Assembly: GCA_012719545.1 (NCBI GenBank)
Contig: JAAYAD010000034.1
Span: forward strand, 62,001-126,000
Direction of reading: 5' to 3'
From: Clostridiaceae bacterium
Lineage (GTDB): Bacteria; Bacillota; Clostridia; DSM-8532
Length of the DNA: 64,000 bases
Made by a program: the position numbers and the translations under genes. Each line of letters starts with the position of its first letter. Position 1 is the stretch's first letter. Under the pieces are notes generated by a model that worked only from the letters and a program-made list of their open reading frames with translations, did no database searches and had not been told where the DNA came from. Below, one piece after another: positions 18,535-28,263 of this stretch.

Positions 18535-18564
18535 ATGAAAGCTTCCGCACGCAGAAGCTTTCAT
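18535..18564 (-). terminator. Hairpin downstream of the amylopullulanase gene
   Basis: A perfect 11-bp stem (ATGAAAGCTTC arms, 8-nt loop) lies 32 bp after the stop. The T run after it on the minus strand is interrupted. Confidence 0.75.
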
Positions 18565-18595
18565 ATTTCCCTATTTCTTATGCAAAATTATTTGC

Positions 18596-21500
18596 CTACC
18601 TGTTAACAGGCTGGTATTGCCTTGAAAGCAATTTATATAATGCCTGAGCCATTTGTGCCCGATTAGTCTTTCCATCAGGATTAAGCATTACTCCGTCCCC
18701 GGTTATTACAGAAGCTTTCACAAACAGTTCCATGGCTTCCTTTGCCCAGGGCGCAATCATGTCACTGTCGGCAAAATCAGATAATTCTATGGTTCCGGTG
18801 TTCTCAGGCAGCTCGTTTATAGCCTTTAGTATATTATAAAGAAGCGTAAACATCTCTTGCCGCGTAATCTCCTTTTCAGGCTCATACTTATTGCCGCCTG
18901 TTCCAGCTGTAATCCCCAGCCTCTTGGCTGCTGCCAGATAGCCTGTATAATATGTGTTGCCAGCATCGATGAAATTATCTGCAGGCTGAAGATCTGGTTT
19001 TATGCCATATGCCTTCATAGCCATTACCAGGAACTGGCCTCTTGTTAACTGTTGTTCAGGGCTGAAATTATTGTTGCCTGTTCCAGCCGTAATACCCCTT
19101 GCTGCAATAAATTCCACTGCATTCTTATACCACGAGTTTTCCGGAACATCTTTAAAAGTAACTTTATTGTAACCCACCGCATAGCGAGAAAAATGAGTTG
19201 TCTTAAAGCTTACTGTACCTGCAGACGGATCATAAACGCAATTACTTACTATTTCCAGCTTTCCTTCATTGTTGATATAGTAAATAACAATTGAGTTTAC
19301 ATCCTCATCTTCCCTTGGCGCGTATGGGATTGTCACAGTCACAGTTCCCTCGAACTCAGTAATTACGTCGTCTCCGCCGGTCACATTGAAATTGAATACC
19401 GGTCTTCCGTCAATTGCTTTCTGAACCTCTTCTGAAAGTGTGGAATTGTCAACCACCGCCACAGAAATGGTTATGTCTTCATTGGCTTGATATAATCTGT
19501 CAAGTGCATTCCGGTCGAAAGCAACGGCAGCTATTGATGTACTGATTTTCAATGAATCAATTTCACTGTCAGCCAGTAATCTGGCCGCGTCTTTCGGAAG
19601 TTTGGTTTCTATGGAATCAGGACCATCCGGCAGCTCCACTTTAAGCTCAACCTCAAGACCAATGTTTTCTCCCTGAGAAGAAGCCTCTTTAACCGCTTTG
19701 TTAACAGCGTCAATGAATTGATTCTGTGACAATGCGGCAAGAGCTTTTCCACCTTCGACATTCTTTGCTTCAACGGTTATTGTAAGAGTTGCAGTATTTT
19801 CACTAACTTTCAACTCTGTTTTTAATGGACTTCCGGAAGAACCTTGTGTGGCAGGACCGGATGTGGAAGGACCGCCTGCTGATGGCATTTTCTTTATTAC
19901 AACAGCAGTAAGGGAATCAAGAGTGATAGAATCTGATGTAAGCTCAAAACCGGACTTCTCTTTTACCTCAGTTATTCCTGCCTCATCATTGTCAACCAAC
20001 ACTATGCCTGTTGTTAAGTTTTCTCTCAGAGAGAGTGTCCTTGACCTGGAATCGGCATTTACAAAGACATAGTATACACCTGTTCCATCAGTAGATTCAC
20101 ACTTATAGGCTATAATAAGATCTCTGGCCTGAATTTCGGGGGCATTGATTAAGGTTACTTTTGAATCAACCAGACTCTTATTTCCAAGCCTGAAGGCGTT
20201 GGTTGATTTGCGAAGTTTTATCAGGCCCTCTGTATACCTTCTCGTAACATCATTAACAGGATATCTTTCTGCATCAGTTGCCTTAGCCCAGTCAAACATG
20301 TTGATGGCATCACTTGAATCATAGGAGTCATGAACCAGGTATCCTATCACATTGCCACTAATATCCTTCAACTCTGTGTACTTATGCTCTGGCACTCCTG
20401 CCCCAAGCCACTGTTTTGTGCGTCCGTATTCCTGGCCTGCATGCAGAAATGCTGTGCCCTGAGAGGTCAGAATCAGGGTATTTCCCAGTCTGATACGCTT
20501 GTGGATTTCAAGGTCATTTTCAGGTAATTTAGGATCCTTCTTTATTGACAGAGCAATAACATCATACAGAGTGAGATTGTCATGGGCCTCGATATACTGT
20601 ACAACGTCACCCGGGGCGTCCGCTTTTACATTTCCAGGCTGACCTTTGATATTATTGAAAATTGTCCGGATATCTCTTGCTCCCCCTGTTATAAACCTGG
20701 GTTCACCTTCATGGCCAAAGCCTGATTTAAGCTCATTTCTTATTTCATCTGAGAAAACGGCAACATCGTCAGTCTTATCCATCCAATCCTGATCCGCGCC
20801 TTTTCCTGCCAGCGAAGGATCTGACAGATGACCCGAGAAGGTTCTCCAGCCCTCGCCTATGAACAGGGCCTTTGGATTTATTTCCGCAGCAGCGTTATAG
20901 GCTTTCTGTATTGCATCATATGTAGCATCGCCCATCATGTCAAATCTCATGCCGTCAATCTTGTATTCGCTGAACCAATACCTTACGGAATCCACCAAAA
21001 GTTTTTCAGCCATCTTGCGATTTGTGGCCAGGTTGTTGCCAAAACCTCCTATGAAATTGCCGTTTTCATCCTGCCATGCATAGTAATTGGGCACAATATC
21101 GTTAAGCTGTGAGGTTTTCGCCATGTGAGTATATACTACATCAAGGATAACTCCCATTCCGGCTTCATGAATTGCGTTGATTAGCTCCTTAAGTTCCCTT
21201 ATTCTTAATTCGGGATCGTAAGGATTCTCTGAATATGCGCCGTCCGGGGAGAAATATCCGTGAGGGTCATATCCCCAGTTATAATTATTGTCTTTTGTTG
21301 AATATTCAAGCTCCCTTTCTCCCATGGCGGCCTCGTCGCCATAATACCAGGCCATTACAGGAAGCAGCTGAATATGGGTAACGCCCAGAGATTTTATATA
21401 GTCCAGCTTATCTATAAATGCTTTGTATGAACCCCATCTTGAATTTAAGTCGCCTTCAATGGACGGATCGGAGGTAAAATCTCTTACATGAACTTCCCAA

Positions 21501-24500
21501 ATAATTGCGTCCTCACGTTTTTCATAGCCTTTAATATTGGCTTCAATGAAATTATCAGGATTGGTTTTGCTTAAGTCGACAATTGCTGCCTTGCCCACAG
21601 TATCGCCGTCAGGTCCTGCATTTCCGTTTGTATCAACCCGGAATACGGCCATGGATTTGGCATAGGGGTCCAGTACCGTCCTGGTAATCCCGTCATTGGT
21701 TACTTCATATTGATAGAAGTAACCTCTTAAATCTTCCACACCTTCAAAATCTTCAGGCGTAGCCAGTACCGACCAAACACCCTTGTCGCCCCTTGTAAGT
21801 TCCAGCCTTCCAATGATTTCAGCCGGGTCGTCCTTATCATAGAAAATTGCAGCAACTCTGGATGCTTTGGGCGCCCACAGCTTAAGCAGCGCATTGCCGT
21901 TCATATATGTGGCTCCAAGGTCATCACCATCATAGGCATACATTTCATCCAGCATTCTCCATCCGGTTGATGCTGACACTGTTCTTCCCGCGTAAGTCAC
22001 TTTTAATGGAATCTTGTTCAAATCTATATTTGCAGTTAATTCTACAGTTGTAAGCCCTGTTATGGTTACCTTACTGATAATTACGGGGTTGTCTTCAATA
22101 TCTGCTATTGTAATTGAATTCTTAAGGGTTTCTTCATCCAAACCCTCTGTCATGGTAAACCCAAGGAGGATTTTGTTGTCTGATACAACCTCTGCATATA
22201 CAAGTCCTGTAGCTACCTCCCAGTATGGAGAAACATAGATTGTATCATCGTTCTCCCTGATCCATAATCGATTGAATTTATCCAATAGATTGAACTTCCT
22301 GTCATTGCCATCTTTTTGCCCGTTTTCACGGTTTACCACAACTAAGCCTAATTCCTTTGCATCATCCTTAAGAGGGATATCTATATATGTACCGTAGCGG
22401 TCTACACAGGCATTGGAGAACGGGGTCGCGCCTATAGGCCAGCTGCCATTATTCTCGGAAGGAGTCGCAACATCTCCCCATATCCATAATCCCCACGGTT
22501 CATAATTGCCATCTTCTCTTAAATAATGGATTCTGACTGTATTTTCGGGCAAATCAACAGGTTCGTATTTGTAAACCTGGTCAGACCCCTGTTTTATCCA
22601 GATTTCGTTCATTTCAGGAGAAGCAATTGTAAAGCTCTTGTCTCCTCCGTCCTTACCGGCGTCCCCAAGAATTCTGTCAACAACAAGGAAGCCTATTTTC
22701 TTAGCGTTTTGTTTTAGTTCAATGTCTAAATATACGCCATAGCTGTCCCTCTGGTCAGGATCGAAAGGTATAGCACCTGTCGGCCAGTTTGTGGATGGCT
22801 CAGCCACATCATCCCATATCCATAACCCATAGCCTGCATAGTCTCCGTTTGGTCTGTTGTAATGAATCCTGATATGTCCTTCAGGAATGGGAGGCACACC
22901 ATTAGATGATGCGTCAGTGGTAAGTATTGCAGTTCCTCCCTGGTCTTTGCCCGGTATTGAAATAACTATCTTTCCGTTTTCTACCGTATAGGTACTTCCG
23001 TTATACTCATCTTTGAAAACAGAACCATCGGGTACTGCAACAGCTATTTCAACATTATTCGCAGTTTCTGCCCTTGTATTGAGAGCCACATATATTTCCT
23101 TATCCTCATAGGTTCTTCTTACAACCAAATAGCCTTCTAAATCCCCTCCTGCAACTTTGGTGCTTGTTCCCTTTGAGAAGACCTTGGAATTATCTGCCCT
23201 GATATTTAGCAGTTTCTGATAGTGATTAAGAAAATCCTTCATGACAGGGTCGGTTTCAATATCATCCCAGGGCATAACATACCTGTTGTCATAGTAAGGA
23301 TAGTTATTAACTCCCGAAAGGCCAATTTCTTCACCGTAATATATAACCGGCTGACCCTTGGAGGTAATTTGAAGAGCGGCGGCTACCTTCATCTTGCCTC
23401 TGTCTCCGTTTAATCTGTTCACAAGGAAGCCGTCTTCATCATGGCTGCTTAAAAACTGTCCAAGAGTAGCAGTGTTGTCAATTAATCTGCCGCGGTTCTG
23501 CAGATAATTGTAAGCCTCATCAATTTTACCATTGACAAAATCTGCGGCTGCGCTCTTAAATTCAAAATCCAAAAGGGAATCCATTTGCCCTGTCCAAAGC
23601 TGACCCCCGGTATTGTTTATACCTGCGCCAAACCATTCCCCAATCAGCTTAAATTCAGGCTTGACAGCAGTTAATTCATTTTTAAATTCTTTCCATGTTG
23701 TATCATCAACGTGCTTAACTGTATCCACTCTGAAATAATCAATTGTATCCCCTCTGTCTGTTCTAGCTCTGTTCAGCCAGTCAACCTGCCACTTAATTAT
23801 TTGCTCTCTGACGGCTGCATCTTCTGTCTTAAAATCAGGTAATCCGGCAAGTTCGCTTCTGATATCCCCGGCTTCAGATTCAGTACGGAACATGCCAGTA
23901 AATCTTGCCCGGTCTTCATCGGTAGGATATCCTGGTATACCATTACCATTACCGGCATCAGATTCCTTAAGACCATAACCCGCATGGTTTAAAACAACGT
24001 CCACCATTATCTTAATTCCCTTGTCATGTGCGGCATCTATCAATGCCTTAAAGGATTCCAAATCCCCAAACTGTTCCTCTATGGCTTCAAAATTCTTTGC
24101 CCAATAGCCGTGGTATGCGTAGTATGGCACACCTTCGGGCGTATCCAACCCATAATCGATATTATCCACTATAGGCGAAATCCATATCGTGTTTATACCA
24201 AGTTCACTTAAATAATCCAGCTTGTCAATGATTCCCTGAAAATCTCCGCCGTAGTACGCGCCCGGGTTTTCCTCGCTATAGGCTGATCCATACAGGTTAT
24301 TGTTTTCGGGATCTCCGTCATTGAAGCGGTCTGTCAGAAGAAAATAGATTCTGGCCTCATCCCAGTCAAAATCCGAATCTCCGTTCGTATGTCTTTCTAC
24401 TATTTCAACGAACGCTGTATGCAAATGTGAATTGCCGTATTCATCAATTACCGTAATGGGAATTTCTTTTATACCTGGCTCAACTGTATCCTTTACGGCA

Positions 24501-26299
24501 ATGGATAAGGCATTAAGCTGGGTATCAATATATGTTCTGGACTTGCCCCCCAAAGAGGTTAAATCCGCATAAATTTCCTGTACAGTACCCTGACTAAGCT
24601 CTATCTCTAGGGACAAAACAGCATTTTCATTGTATGTAATTTTATTGGGCTTAATGTCTGAAGTGATTGTAGCCGTTGGTTTGATATAAACTATTCTGGA
24701 AACACCATCCACTGTATTCATGGGATCAGGTATTTCTGCGGTGTTTCCATCTTTAATTACAACATAGGTATATTCGTGTATTCCATAAGGGATATTTTCA
24801 ACAGTATATTCAAAATACTCGTTTTTCGGATTATAGTGCATGGGATACTCATTGCCGGCAAATTTAAGCTTTACACCGTTGCCGCCTTCCGCGAGCGTAT
24901 GCATTTGGTTCTTTTGATACAGTTCCTCGTCCCTGTAATAGAAAGTAACGTTTCCATTTTCGATAACCGGAGCTGTTACTTTGGGCACAATTTCAATTTC
25001 CCCAACGCCTGATTTAACTGTTACTTTAGTAACCACCTGACCGGTTGTATCAATAAAGCGATCATATTCAATATCTTTCTCCAGCCAGTCGCCCTTTCGG
25101 ACTATAAATCCAACCTGGCTGGCTGTATTACCCAGATAAATTTTTGCAATAGCTTCGCCGTCCTTAAACTCTGTGAAATCAATCTGTCCATCTTTCTTGC
25201 CTGTGTTCCAGACCCAAATGTTCCAGCCGTCATAATTGCCATCTTCCCTTAGGTATTTAAACAAAATATAACGTTGAACAGCAGTGGGAACATCATTAAT
25301 TGAGTCCTTAACTACTTTGTTAATGTTATCAGCCAGGAATAAAACTGTGCTTCCGGGTTCCGGAACCACCAGAGGAATGTCACTTCCCGGATAATCTCCT
25401 CCCCAGTCATCGTTAAGAGCCACTTTGTACTTATAGCTTCCTGCAGGAAGATAAGCCTGGAACATGTAGATGCCGTCTTCATCCACGTCATGCATTTCTG
25501 CTATATCACCGGCAGGATCCCAGTCAGCCGGACCGCCTAATGCGGTCTGTATGGTTCCCACCAGTGCCACGGTAGTTATGGTGTCATTTATGGTATCCTT
25601 CACTGTTTTAGTATTATGGTTGTAATAGAAAGTTACCGTTTGATCTTTATCTACAGCCAGCTCTTTGTTAGGTTCAGGAAATGAAACATCCCAGGTATCA
25701 TTGAGCGCAACCTTATATTCGTATACTCCTGCCAATACTTCAGCAGTATATCTGAAAATGCCTCCGCCCAAATATTCCATTTCAGTTTCCGGATTTTCAG
25801 GAGTCCACCCTATTCCGTCAGGGGCTTCGGCTGTCTTTATAGTACCTGCCAGAGCAGCTGTAACAAACCTTTCCGGATTGTTTATTGAATCAAATATTTC
25901 ATTTGTCACAGAATCGAACTGGAATATTACTTTAGTTCCATCAGCCGGAACTGAAAGCTTAATGTTGGGGCCGTCAGGAATATTGCCCGCACCATAATTA
26001 ATTGTCCAGCTGTCATTCAGCGCGATTTTATATTCATAGTTTCCGGAAGGCAAAACACCTATTAACTCAAATAAACCGTTATCATAAAATGTCATTTCGG
26101 CTGCAGGGCTTGAAGGATCCCAGTCTGCCTCAGCCCCCAGTTCCGTTTGCAAATCTCCAACTACTGCCGCAGTAATTACATTTGGCAAACCTGCTGAATC
26201 TGCATAAACTTTGACTTGTGGCAACGCGACGTTAAACATTCCTGCCAGCAAAGCCAATATCAAAAGAAAAGAAATAGTTTTTTGCCCTCTTCCTCTCAC
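18596..26299 (-). CDS. Cell-surface dual-headed amylopullulanase with SLH anchor
   Basis: Secreted starch and pullulan degrading enzyme of 2567 residues. After a signal peptide (to VYADS, near 35) come three X25-type starch-binding modules (about 40-335), a pullulanase-associated (PUD) module (about 345) and a first GH13 barrel (about 640-1010) with nucleophile in FRVDTVKHV, acid in LIGEWFG and SHDED. Two more PUD modules (about 1140 and 1250), a CBM48-like domain (about 1465) and a second, type I pullulanase GH13 barrel follow (nucleophile DGMRFDMMGD, acid FIGEGWR, then EAHDN near 1900). A Ser/Gly/Pro linker near 2145 leads to about 200 unassigned residues and three SLH repeats (2385-2565) for S-layer anchoring. 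The GTG at 26299 is preceded by GGAGGG; an ATG at 26314 overlaps that site. Confidence 0.95.
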   Translation of the reverse strand: MRGRGQKTISFLLILALLAGMFNVALPQVKVYADSAGLPNVITAAVVGDLQTELGAEADWDPSSPAAEMTFYDNGLFELIGVLPSGNYEYKIALNDSWTINYGAGNIPDGPNIKLSVPADGTKVIFQFDSVTNEIFDSINNPERFVTAALAGTIKTAEAPDGIGWTPENPETEMEYLGGGIFRYTAEVLAGVYEYKVALNDTWDVSFPEPNKELAVDKDQTVTFYYNHNTKTVKDTINDTITTVALVGTIQTALGGPADWDPAGDIAEMHDVDEDGIYMFQAYLPAGSYKYKVALNDDWGGDYPGSDIPLVVPEPGSTVLFLADNINKVVKDSINDVPTAVQRYILFKYLREDGNYDGWNIWVWNTGKKDGQIDFTEFKDGEAIAKIYLGNTASQVGFIVRKGDWLEKDIEYDRFIDTTGQVVTKVTVKSGVGEIEIVPKVTAPVIENGNVTFYYRDEELYQKNQMHTLAEGGNGVKLKFAGNEYPMHYNPKNEYFEYTVENIPYGIHEYTYVVIKDGNTAEIPDPMNTVDGVSRIVYIKPTATITSDIKPNKITYNENAVLSLEIELSQGTVQEIYADLTSLGGKSRTYIDTQLNALSIAVKDTVEPGIKEIPITVIDEYGNSHLHTAFVEIVERHTNGDSDFDWDEARIYFLLTDRFNDGDPENNNLYGSAYSEENPGAYYGGDFQGIIDKLDYLSELGINTIWISPIVDNIDYGLDTPEGVPYYAYHGYWAKNFEAIEEQFGDLESFKALIDAAHDKGIKIMVDVVLNHAGYGLKESDAGNGNGIPGYPTDEDRARFTGMFRTESEAGDIRSELAGLPDFKTEDAAVREQIIKWQVDWLNRARTDRGDTIDYFRVDTVKHVDDTTWKEFKNELTAVKPEFKLIGEWFGAGINNTGGQLWTGQMDSLLDFEFKSAAADFVNGKIDEAYNYLQNRGRLIDNTATLGQFLSSHDEDGFLVNRLNGDRGKMKVAAALQITSKGQPVIYYGEEIGLSGVNNYPYYDNRYVMPWDDIETDPVMKDFLNHYQKLLNIRADNSKVFSKGTSTKVAGGDLEGYLVVRRTYEDKEIYVALNTRAETANNVEIAVAVPDGSVFKDEYNGSTYTVENGKIVISIPGKDQGGTAILTTDASSNGVPPIPEGHIRIHYNRPNGDYAGYGLWIWDDVAEPSTNWPTGAIPFDPDQRDSYGVYLDIELKQNAKKIGFLVVDRILGDAGKDGGDKSFTIASPEMNEIWIKQGSDQVYKYEPVDLPENTVRIHYLREDGNYEPWGLWIWGDVATPSENNGSWPIGATPFSNACVDRYGTYIDIPLKDDAKELGLVVVNRENGQKDGNDRKFNLLDKFNRLWIRENDDTIYVSPYWEVATGLVYAEVVSDNKILLGFTMTEGLDEETLKNSITIADIEDNPVIISKVTITGLTTVELTANIDLNKIPLKVTYAGRTVSASTGWRMLDEMYAYDGDDLGATYMNGNALLKLWAPKASRVAAIFYDKDDPAEIIGRLELTRGDKGVWSVLATPEDFEGVEDLRGYFYQYEVTNDGITRTVLDPYAKSMAVFRVDTNGNAGPDGDTVGKAAIVDLSKTNPDNFIEANIKGYEKREDAIIWEVHVRDFTSDPSIEGDLNSRWGSYKAFIDKLDYIKSLGVTHIQLLPVMAWYYGDEAAMGERELEYSTKDNNYNWGYDPHGYFSPDGAYSENPYDPELRIRELKELINAIHEAGMGVILDVVYTHMAKTSQLNDIVPNYYAWQDENGNFIGGFGNNLATNRKMAEKLLVDSVRYWFSEYKIDGMRFDMMGDATYDAIQKAYNAAAEINPKALFIGEGWRTFSGHLSDPSLAGKGADQDWMDKTDDVAVFSDEIRNELKSGFGHEGEPRFITGGARDIRTIFNNIKGQPGNVKADAPGDVVQYIEAHDNLTLYDVIALSIKKDPKLPENDLEIHKRIRLGNTLILTSQGTAFLHAGQEYGRTKQWLGAGVPEHKYTELKDISGNVIGYLVHDSYDSSDAINMFDWAKATDAERYPVNDVTRRYTEGLIKLRKSTNAFRLGNKSLVDSKVTLINAPEIQARDLIIAYKCESTDGTGVYYVFVNADSRSRTLSLRENLTTGIVLVDNDEAGITEVKEKSGFELTSDSITLDSLTAVVIKKMPSAGGPSTSGPATQGSSGSPLKTELKVSENTATLTITVEAKNVEGGKALAALSQNQFIDAVNKAVKEASSQGENIGLEVELKVELPDGPDSIETKLPKDAARLLADSEIDSLKISTSIAAVAFDRNALDRLYQANEDITISVAVVDNSTLSEEVQKAIDGRPVFNFNVTGGDDVITEFEGTVTVTIPYAPREDEDVNSIVIYYINNEGKLEIVSNCVYDPSAGTVSFKTTHFSRYAVGYNKVTFKDVPENSWYKNAVEFIAARGITAGTGNNNFSPEQQLTRGQFLVMAMKAYGIKPDLQPADNFIDAGNTYYTGYLAAAKRLGITAGTGGNKYEPEKEITRQEMFTLLYNILKAINELPENTGTIELSDFADSDMIAPWAKEAMELFVKASVITGDGVMLNPDGKTNRAQMAQALYKLLSRQYQPVNR

Positions 26300-26855
26300 T
26301 TTATATCCCTCCATACAAATTTAAAATATTAAGCAATTAAGTAACTATAAAAAGACAGATTGAAATAAGAACCTCCTTTCCTTCATTGAGATTTTTTATT
26401 GATATGTTTTCTGTATAAGAAGCCGTCAAGATGCTGTGAAAAGATATTAAGCTATCCAATGCTGAAATTTCAGGCGTGCTTCCTATATTGTCCAAGGTTA
26501 ACACTTACATTGAATCGTGAAAAAAACACACCCTAGCTTTATGCAAGCGTTTGTGCAAATTTACGAAAAAAAAATAATATTTGCCCGAGATGTTCATGTA
26601 TGATATTACCACAACAACATCATATTGTGCAATAACTAATATAATTCATACAAAAAATATGTGCATTTTGCAATATAACAGGCAATATATTATGTCAATT
26701 TCCCGCAATAAAATTGTGCAAATCAATGCAAACGATTGACATTTCTTGTTATTCTATTAACAATACAATATTTTACTTAATATTTCGCATAAGATTTCAC
26801 GTTATGTTTCACTTATGCTTTCTGCAAATCAACTGCTTATTTTGCTTTTGAACAC
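26300..26855. promoter_or_regulatory. Long AT-rich divergent intergenic region
   Basis: No gene is seen in these 556 bp between the amylopullulanase and the ferredoxin cassette. It holds three exact TTGTGCAA octamers (26551, 26625, 26714) and two cre/LacI-like sites, ATGCAAGCGTTTGTGCAAAT at 26541 and ATGCAAACGATTGACA at 26726. These fit catabolite control of the starch enzyme, but match the cre consensus only partly. Confidence 0.4.
26541..26560. promoter_or_regulatory. Candidate cre / LacI-family operator
   Basis: ATGCAAGCGTTTGTGCAAAT has the central CG and left half of a CcpA site (ATGNAANCG) but deviates at two right-half positions. It lies about 240 bp upstream of the amylopullulanase start. 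Confidence 0.35.
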
Positions 26856-26884
26856 TTGACAGAATACACGAATATAAGTATATT
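26856..26884 (+). promoter_or_regulatory. Sigma-A promoter of the ferredoxin/NapH/ArsR cassette
   Basis: TTGACA, 17 bp, TATATT, ending 38 bp before the ferredoxin ATG. The -10 lies inside the inverted repeat at 26873-26906. Confidence 0.85.
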
Positions 26885-26906
26885 AGTAATTGCTAATATA
26901 CTTATA
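26873..26906. promoter_or_regulatory. Perfect inverted-repeat operator, probably for the ArsR-type regulator
   Basis: Perfect 14-bp arms TATAAGTATATTAG and CTAATATACTTATA separated by six bases. The repeat covers the -10 and the transcription start region, so a bound dimer would block the promoter. The third gene of the transcript is an ArsR-family repressor, the likely ligand. Confidence 0.8.
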
Positions 26907-26921
26907 GGTGGTTTGAATAAT

Positions 26922-27128
26922 ATGGTTAAGAAAAAGGCTGTCGTACTGTCCAAAGAATGTGTTGCGTGCGGATGTTGCACGAAAGTTTGTCCACGTGGAG
27001 CAATATCCGTATACAAAGGTCTATATGCAGTAGTGGACGCAAATAAATGTATAGGATGCGGAAAATGCGCTATTGCCTGTCCTGCCCAGGTTATAACCAT
27101 TGTAAAGGAGGGCGACATAGCATGTTAA
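26922..27128 (+). CDS. Small 2x[4Fe-4S] ferredoxin
   Basis: 68-residue ferredoxin with two complete CX2CX2CX3CP cluster motifs: CVACGCCTKVCP near 14-25 and CIGCGKCAIACP near 45-56. The ATG at 26922 has AGGTGG ten bases upstream. It overlaps the next gene by 7 bp, so the two are probably translated together. Likely electron donor or acceptor of the membrane protein that follows. Confidence 0.9.
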   Translation: MVKKKAVVLSKECVACGCCTKVCPRGAISVYKGLYAVVDANKCIGCGKCAIACPAQVITIVKEGDIAC

Positions 27129-27754
27129 AGAAGAAGCGCTGGTATGACTATCTCTGGATTGCATCGGCAACCTACCTGATACTTGGATTTTTCAATATCC
27201 TGTTTGCCTGGCTGGGTCTCATATGCTTTATAACACCCCTTCTTATTGCTATAATTAAAGGTGATAAAGCCTATTGCAACAGGTATTGCGGAAGAGGCCA
27301 GCTGTTTGAGCTTCTCGGCGGCAGATTGGGATTATCCTTAAAGAAGGCCCCTCCGGGTTTTTTGCGTTCCAAATGGTTCAGGTACGGGTTTCTCGCCTTC
27401 TTTATGACCATGTTCGGTGTGATGATTTATACTACATATACGGTATTCGCCGGCGCATCCCTTAAAGAGGCTGTAACCCTTTTATGGGTGTTTAAACTTC
27501 CCTGGAACTGGACTAACACTACGTTTGTGCCCTCATGGGCTGCCCAGTTTGCCTTCGGTTTCTACAGTGTCATGCTGACCTCAACTGTGTTGGGGATATT
27601 AACAATGCTTTTGTTTAAGCCACGTTCGTGGTGTGTATACTGTCCTATGGGGACCATGACCCAGGGAATCTGCCAGATAAAGCACAGAAAGGAATTTTTA
27701 AATGGAGCAGAAAGCAAAGAAAATTGCAGAAATACTGAAGGTACTTGCCAATGA
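27122..27754 (+). CDS. NapH/Fer4_5-like membrane Fe-S or redox protein
   Basis: Membrane protein of 210 residues with about four hydrophobic segments. It carries two paired Cys motifs on the same side of the membrane, AYCNRYCGRGQ near 58 and WCVYCPMGTM near 180, typical of the NapH/MauN/polyferredoxin group in which Cys motifs sit at helix ends. The C-terminal tail has two further Cys (ENCRNTEGTC). The start at 27122 has AAGGAGGG upstream. The end overlaps the arsR-type gene by 53 bp. A role in passing electrons between the ferredoxin and a membrane carrier is inferred; the substrate is unknown. Confidence 0.78.
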   Translation: MLKKKRWYDYLWIASATYLILGFFNILFAWLGLICFITPLLIAIIKGDKAYCNRYCGRGQLFELLGGRLGLSLKKAPPGFLRSKWFRYGFLAFFMTMFGVMIYTTYTVFAGASLKEAVTLLWVFKLPWNWTNTTFVPSWAAQFAFGFYSVMLTSTVLGILTMLLFKPRSWCVYCPMGTMTQGICQIKHRKEFLNGAESKENCRNTEGTCQ

Positions 27755-27998
27755 GTACAGGCTGCTCATATTGTGCGAGCTTATAAAAGGCCCCAAAAGC
27801 GTAAGCAGTCTGGGTGAGAAGATTCCAAACATAACACAGTCAGCCCTTTCACAGCACCTTGCGCTGCTTAAGGCTCATGGGATTCTGGATTTTACAAAGA
27901 CAGGCCAGAATGTTATCTATTCCATTGCAGATCACAGGGTTGAAGAAGTTATCTTTGTACTTAAAAAACATTACTGCGACAATGACAATATTGAATAG
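27702..27998 (+). CDS. ArsR-family winged-helix repressor
   Basis: 98-residue winged-helix regulator: ILKVLANEYRLLILCELIKG, then NITQSALSQHLALLKAHGIL as the recognition helix and a wing. It lacks the ELCxC arsenite motif. Cys residues at about 25 and 91 could be redox or sulfide sensing. It starts inside the previous gene with AAAGGA eight bases upstream. It probably represses its own operon through the inverted repeat at 26873-26906. Confidence 0.88.
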   Translation: MEQKAKKIAEILKVLANEYRLLILCELIKGPKSVSSLGEKIPNITQSALSQHLALLKAHGILDFTKTGQNVIYSIADHRVEEVIFVLKKHYCDNDNIE

Positions 27999-28039
27999 AT
28001 GAGTCTGCTTAGTTTGTCTCTCCCCCCTTTTTCTATATA

Positions 28040-28069
28040 AAAGCTCATGAGCCTTATATCATGGGCTTT
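28040..28069 (+). terminator. Terminator of the ferredoxin/ArsR cassette
   Basis: An 11-bp stem with one G-U pair (AAAGCTCATGA / TCATGGGCTTT), 8-nt loop, followed by an AT-rich tail. It starts 42 bp after the arsR-type stop. Confidence 0.7.
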
Positions 28070-28197
28070 ATATTATTTTGGGCATTTAAATAATTCTCGA
28101 ACAGTCTTCTTATACAGTTCTCTCGTATAATTCAGATTGCCCTCATACAGCCCCATACAGCTATCTCATGGATCCTGAAAAATAATAAATTTAATCG

Positions 28198-28252
28198 TTG
28201 ACATATCCAGTCTAAAAATGTTAGACTGAATTTAGTCTAACGCTTTTAGACT
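28198..28252 (+). promoter_or_regulatory. BlaI-type operator array with promoter
   Basis: Four heptamers alternate in orientation: AGTCTAA at 28209 and 28234, TTAGACT at 28221 and 28246. They form three overlapping dyads. TTGACA at 28198-28203 is the likely -35, with a weak -10 (TAGACT, 18-bp spacing) inside the array. The last heptamer abuts the GGAGGT ribosome site. This fits tight autorepression by the BlaI-like gene that follows. Confidence 0.85.
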
Positions 28253-28263
28253 GGAGGTAAGCT

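Noticed and set aside
26837-27118. Minus-strand gene opposite the ferredoxin
   Set aside because: Antisense to two intact ferredoxin cluster motifs; its Pro/His/Thr-rich translation is a mirror of those Cys-rich codons.
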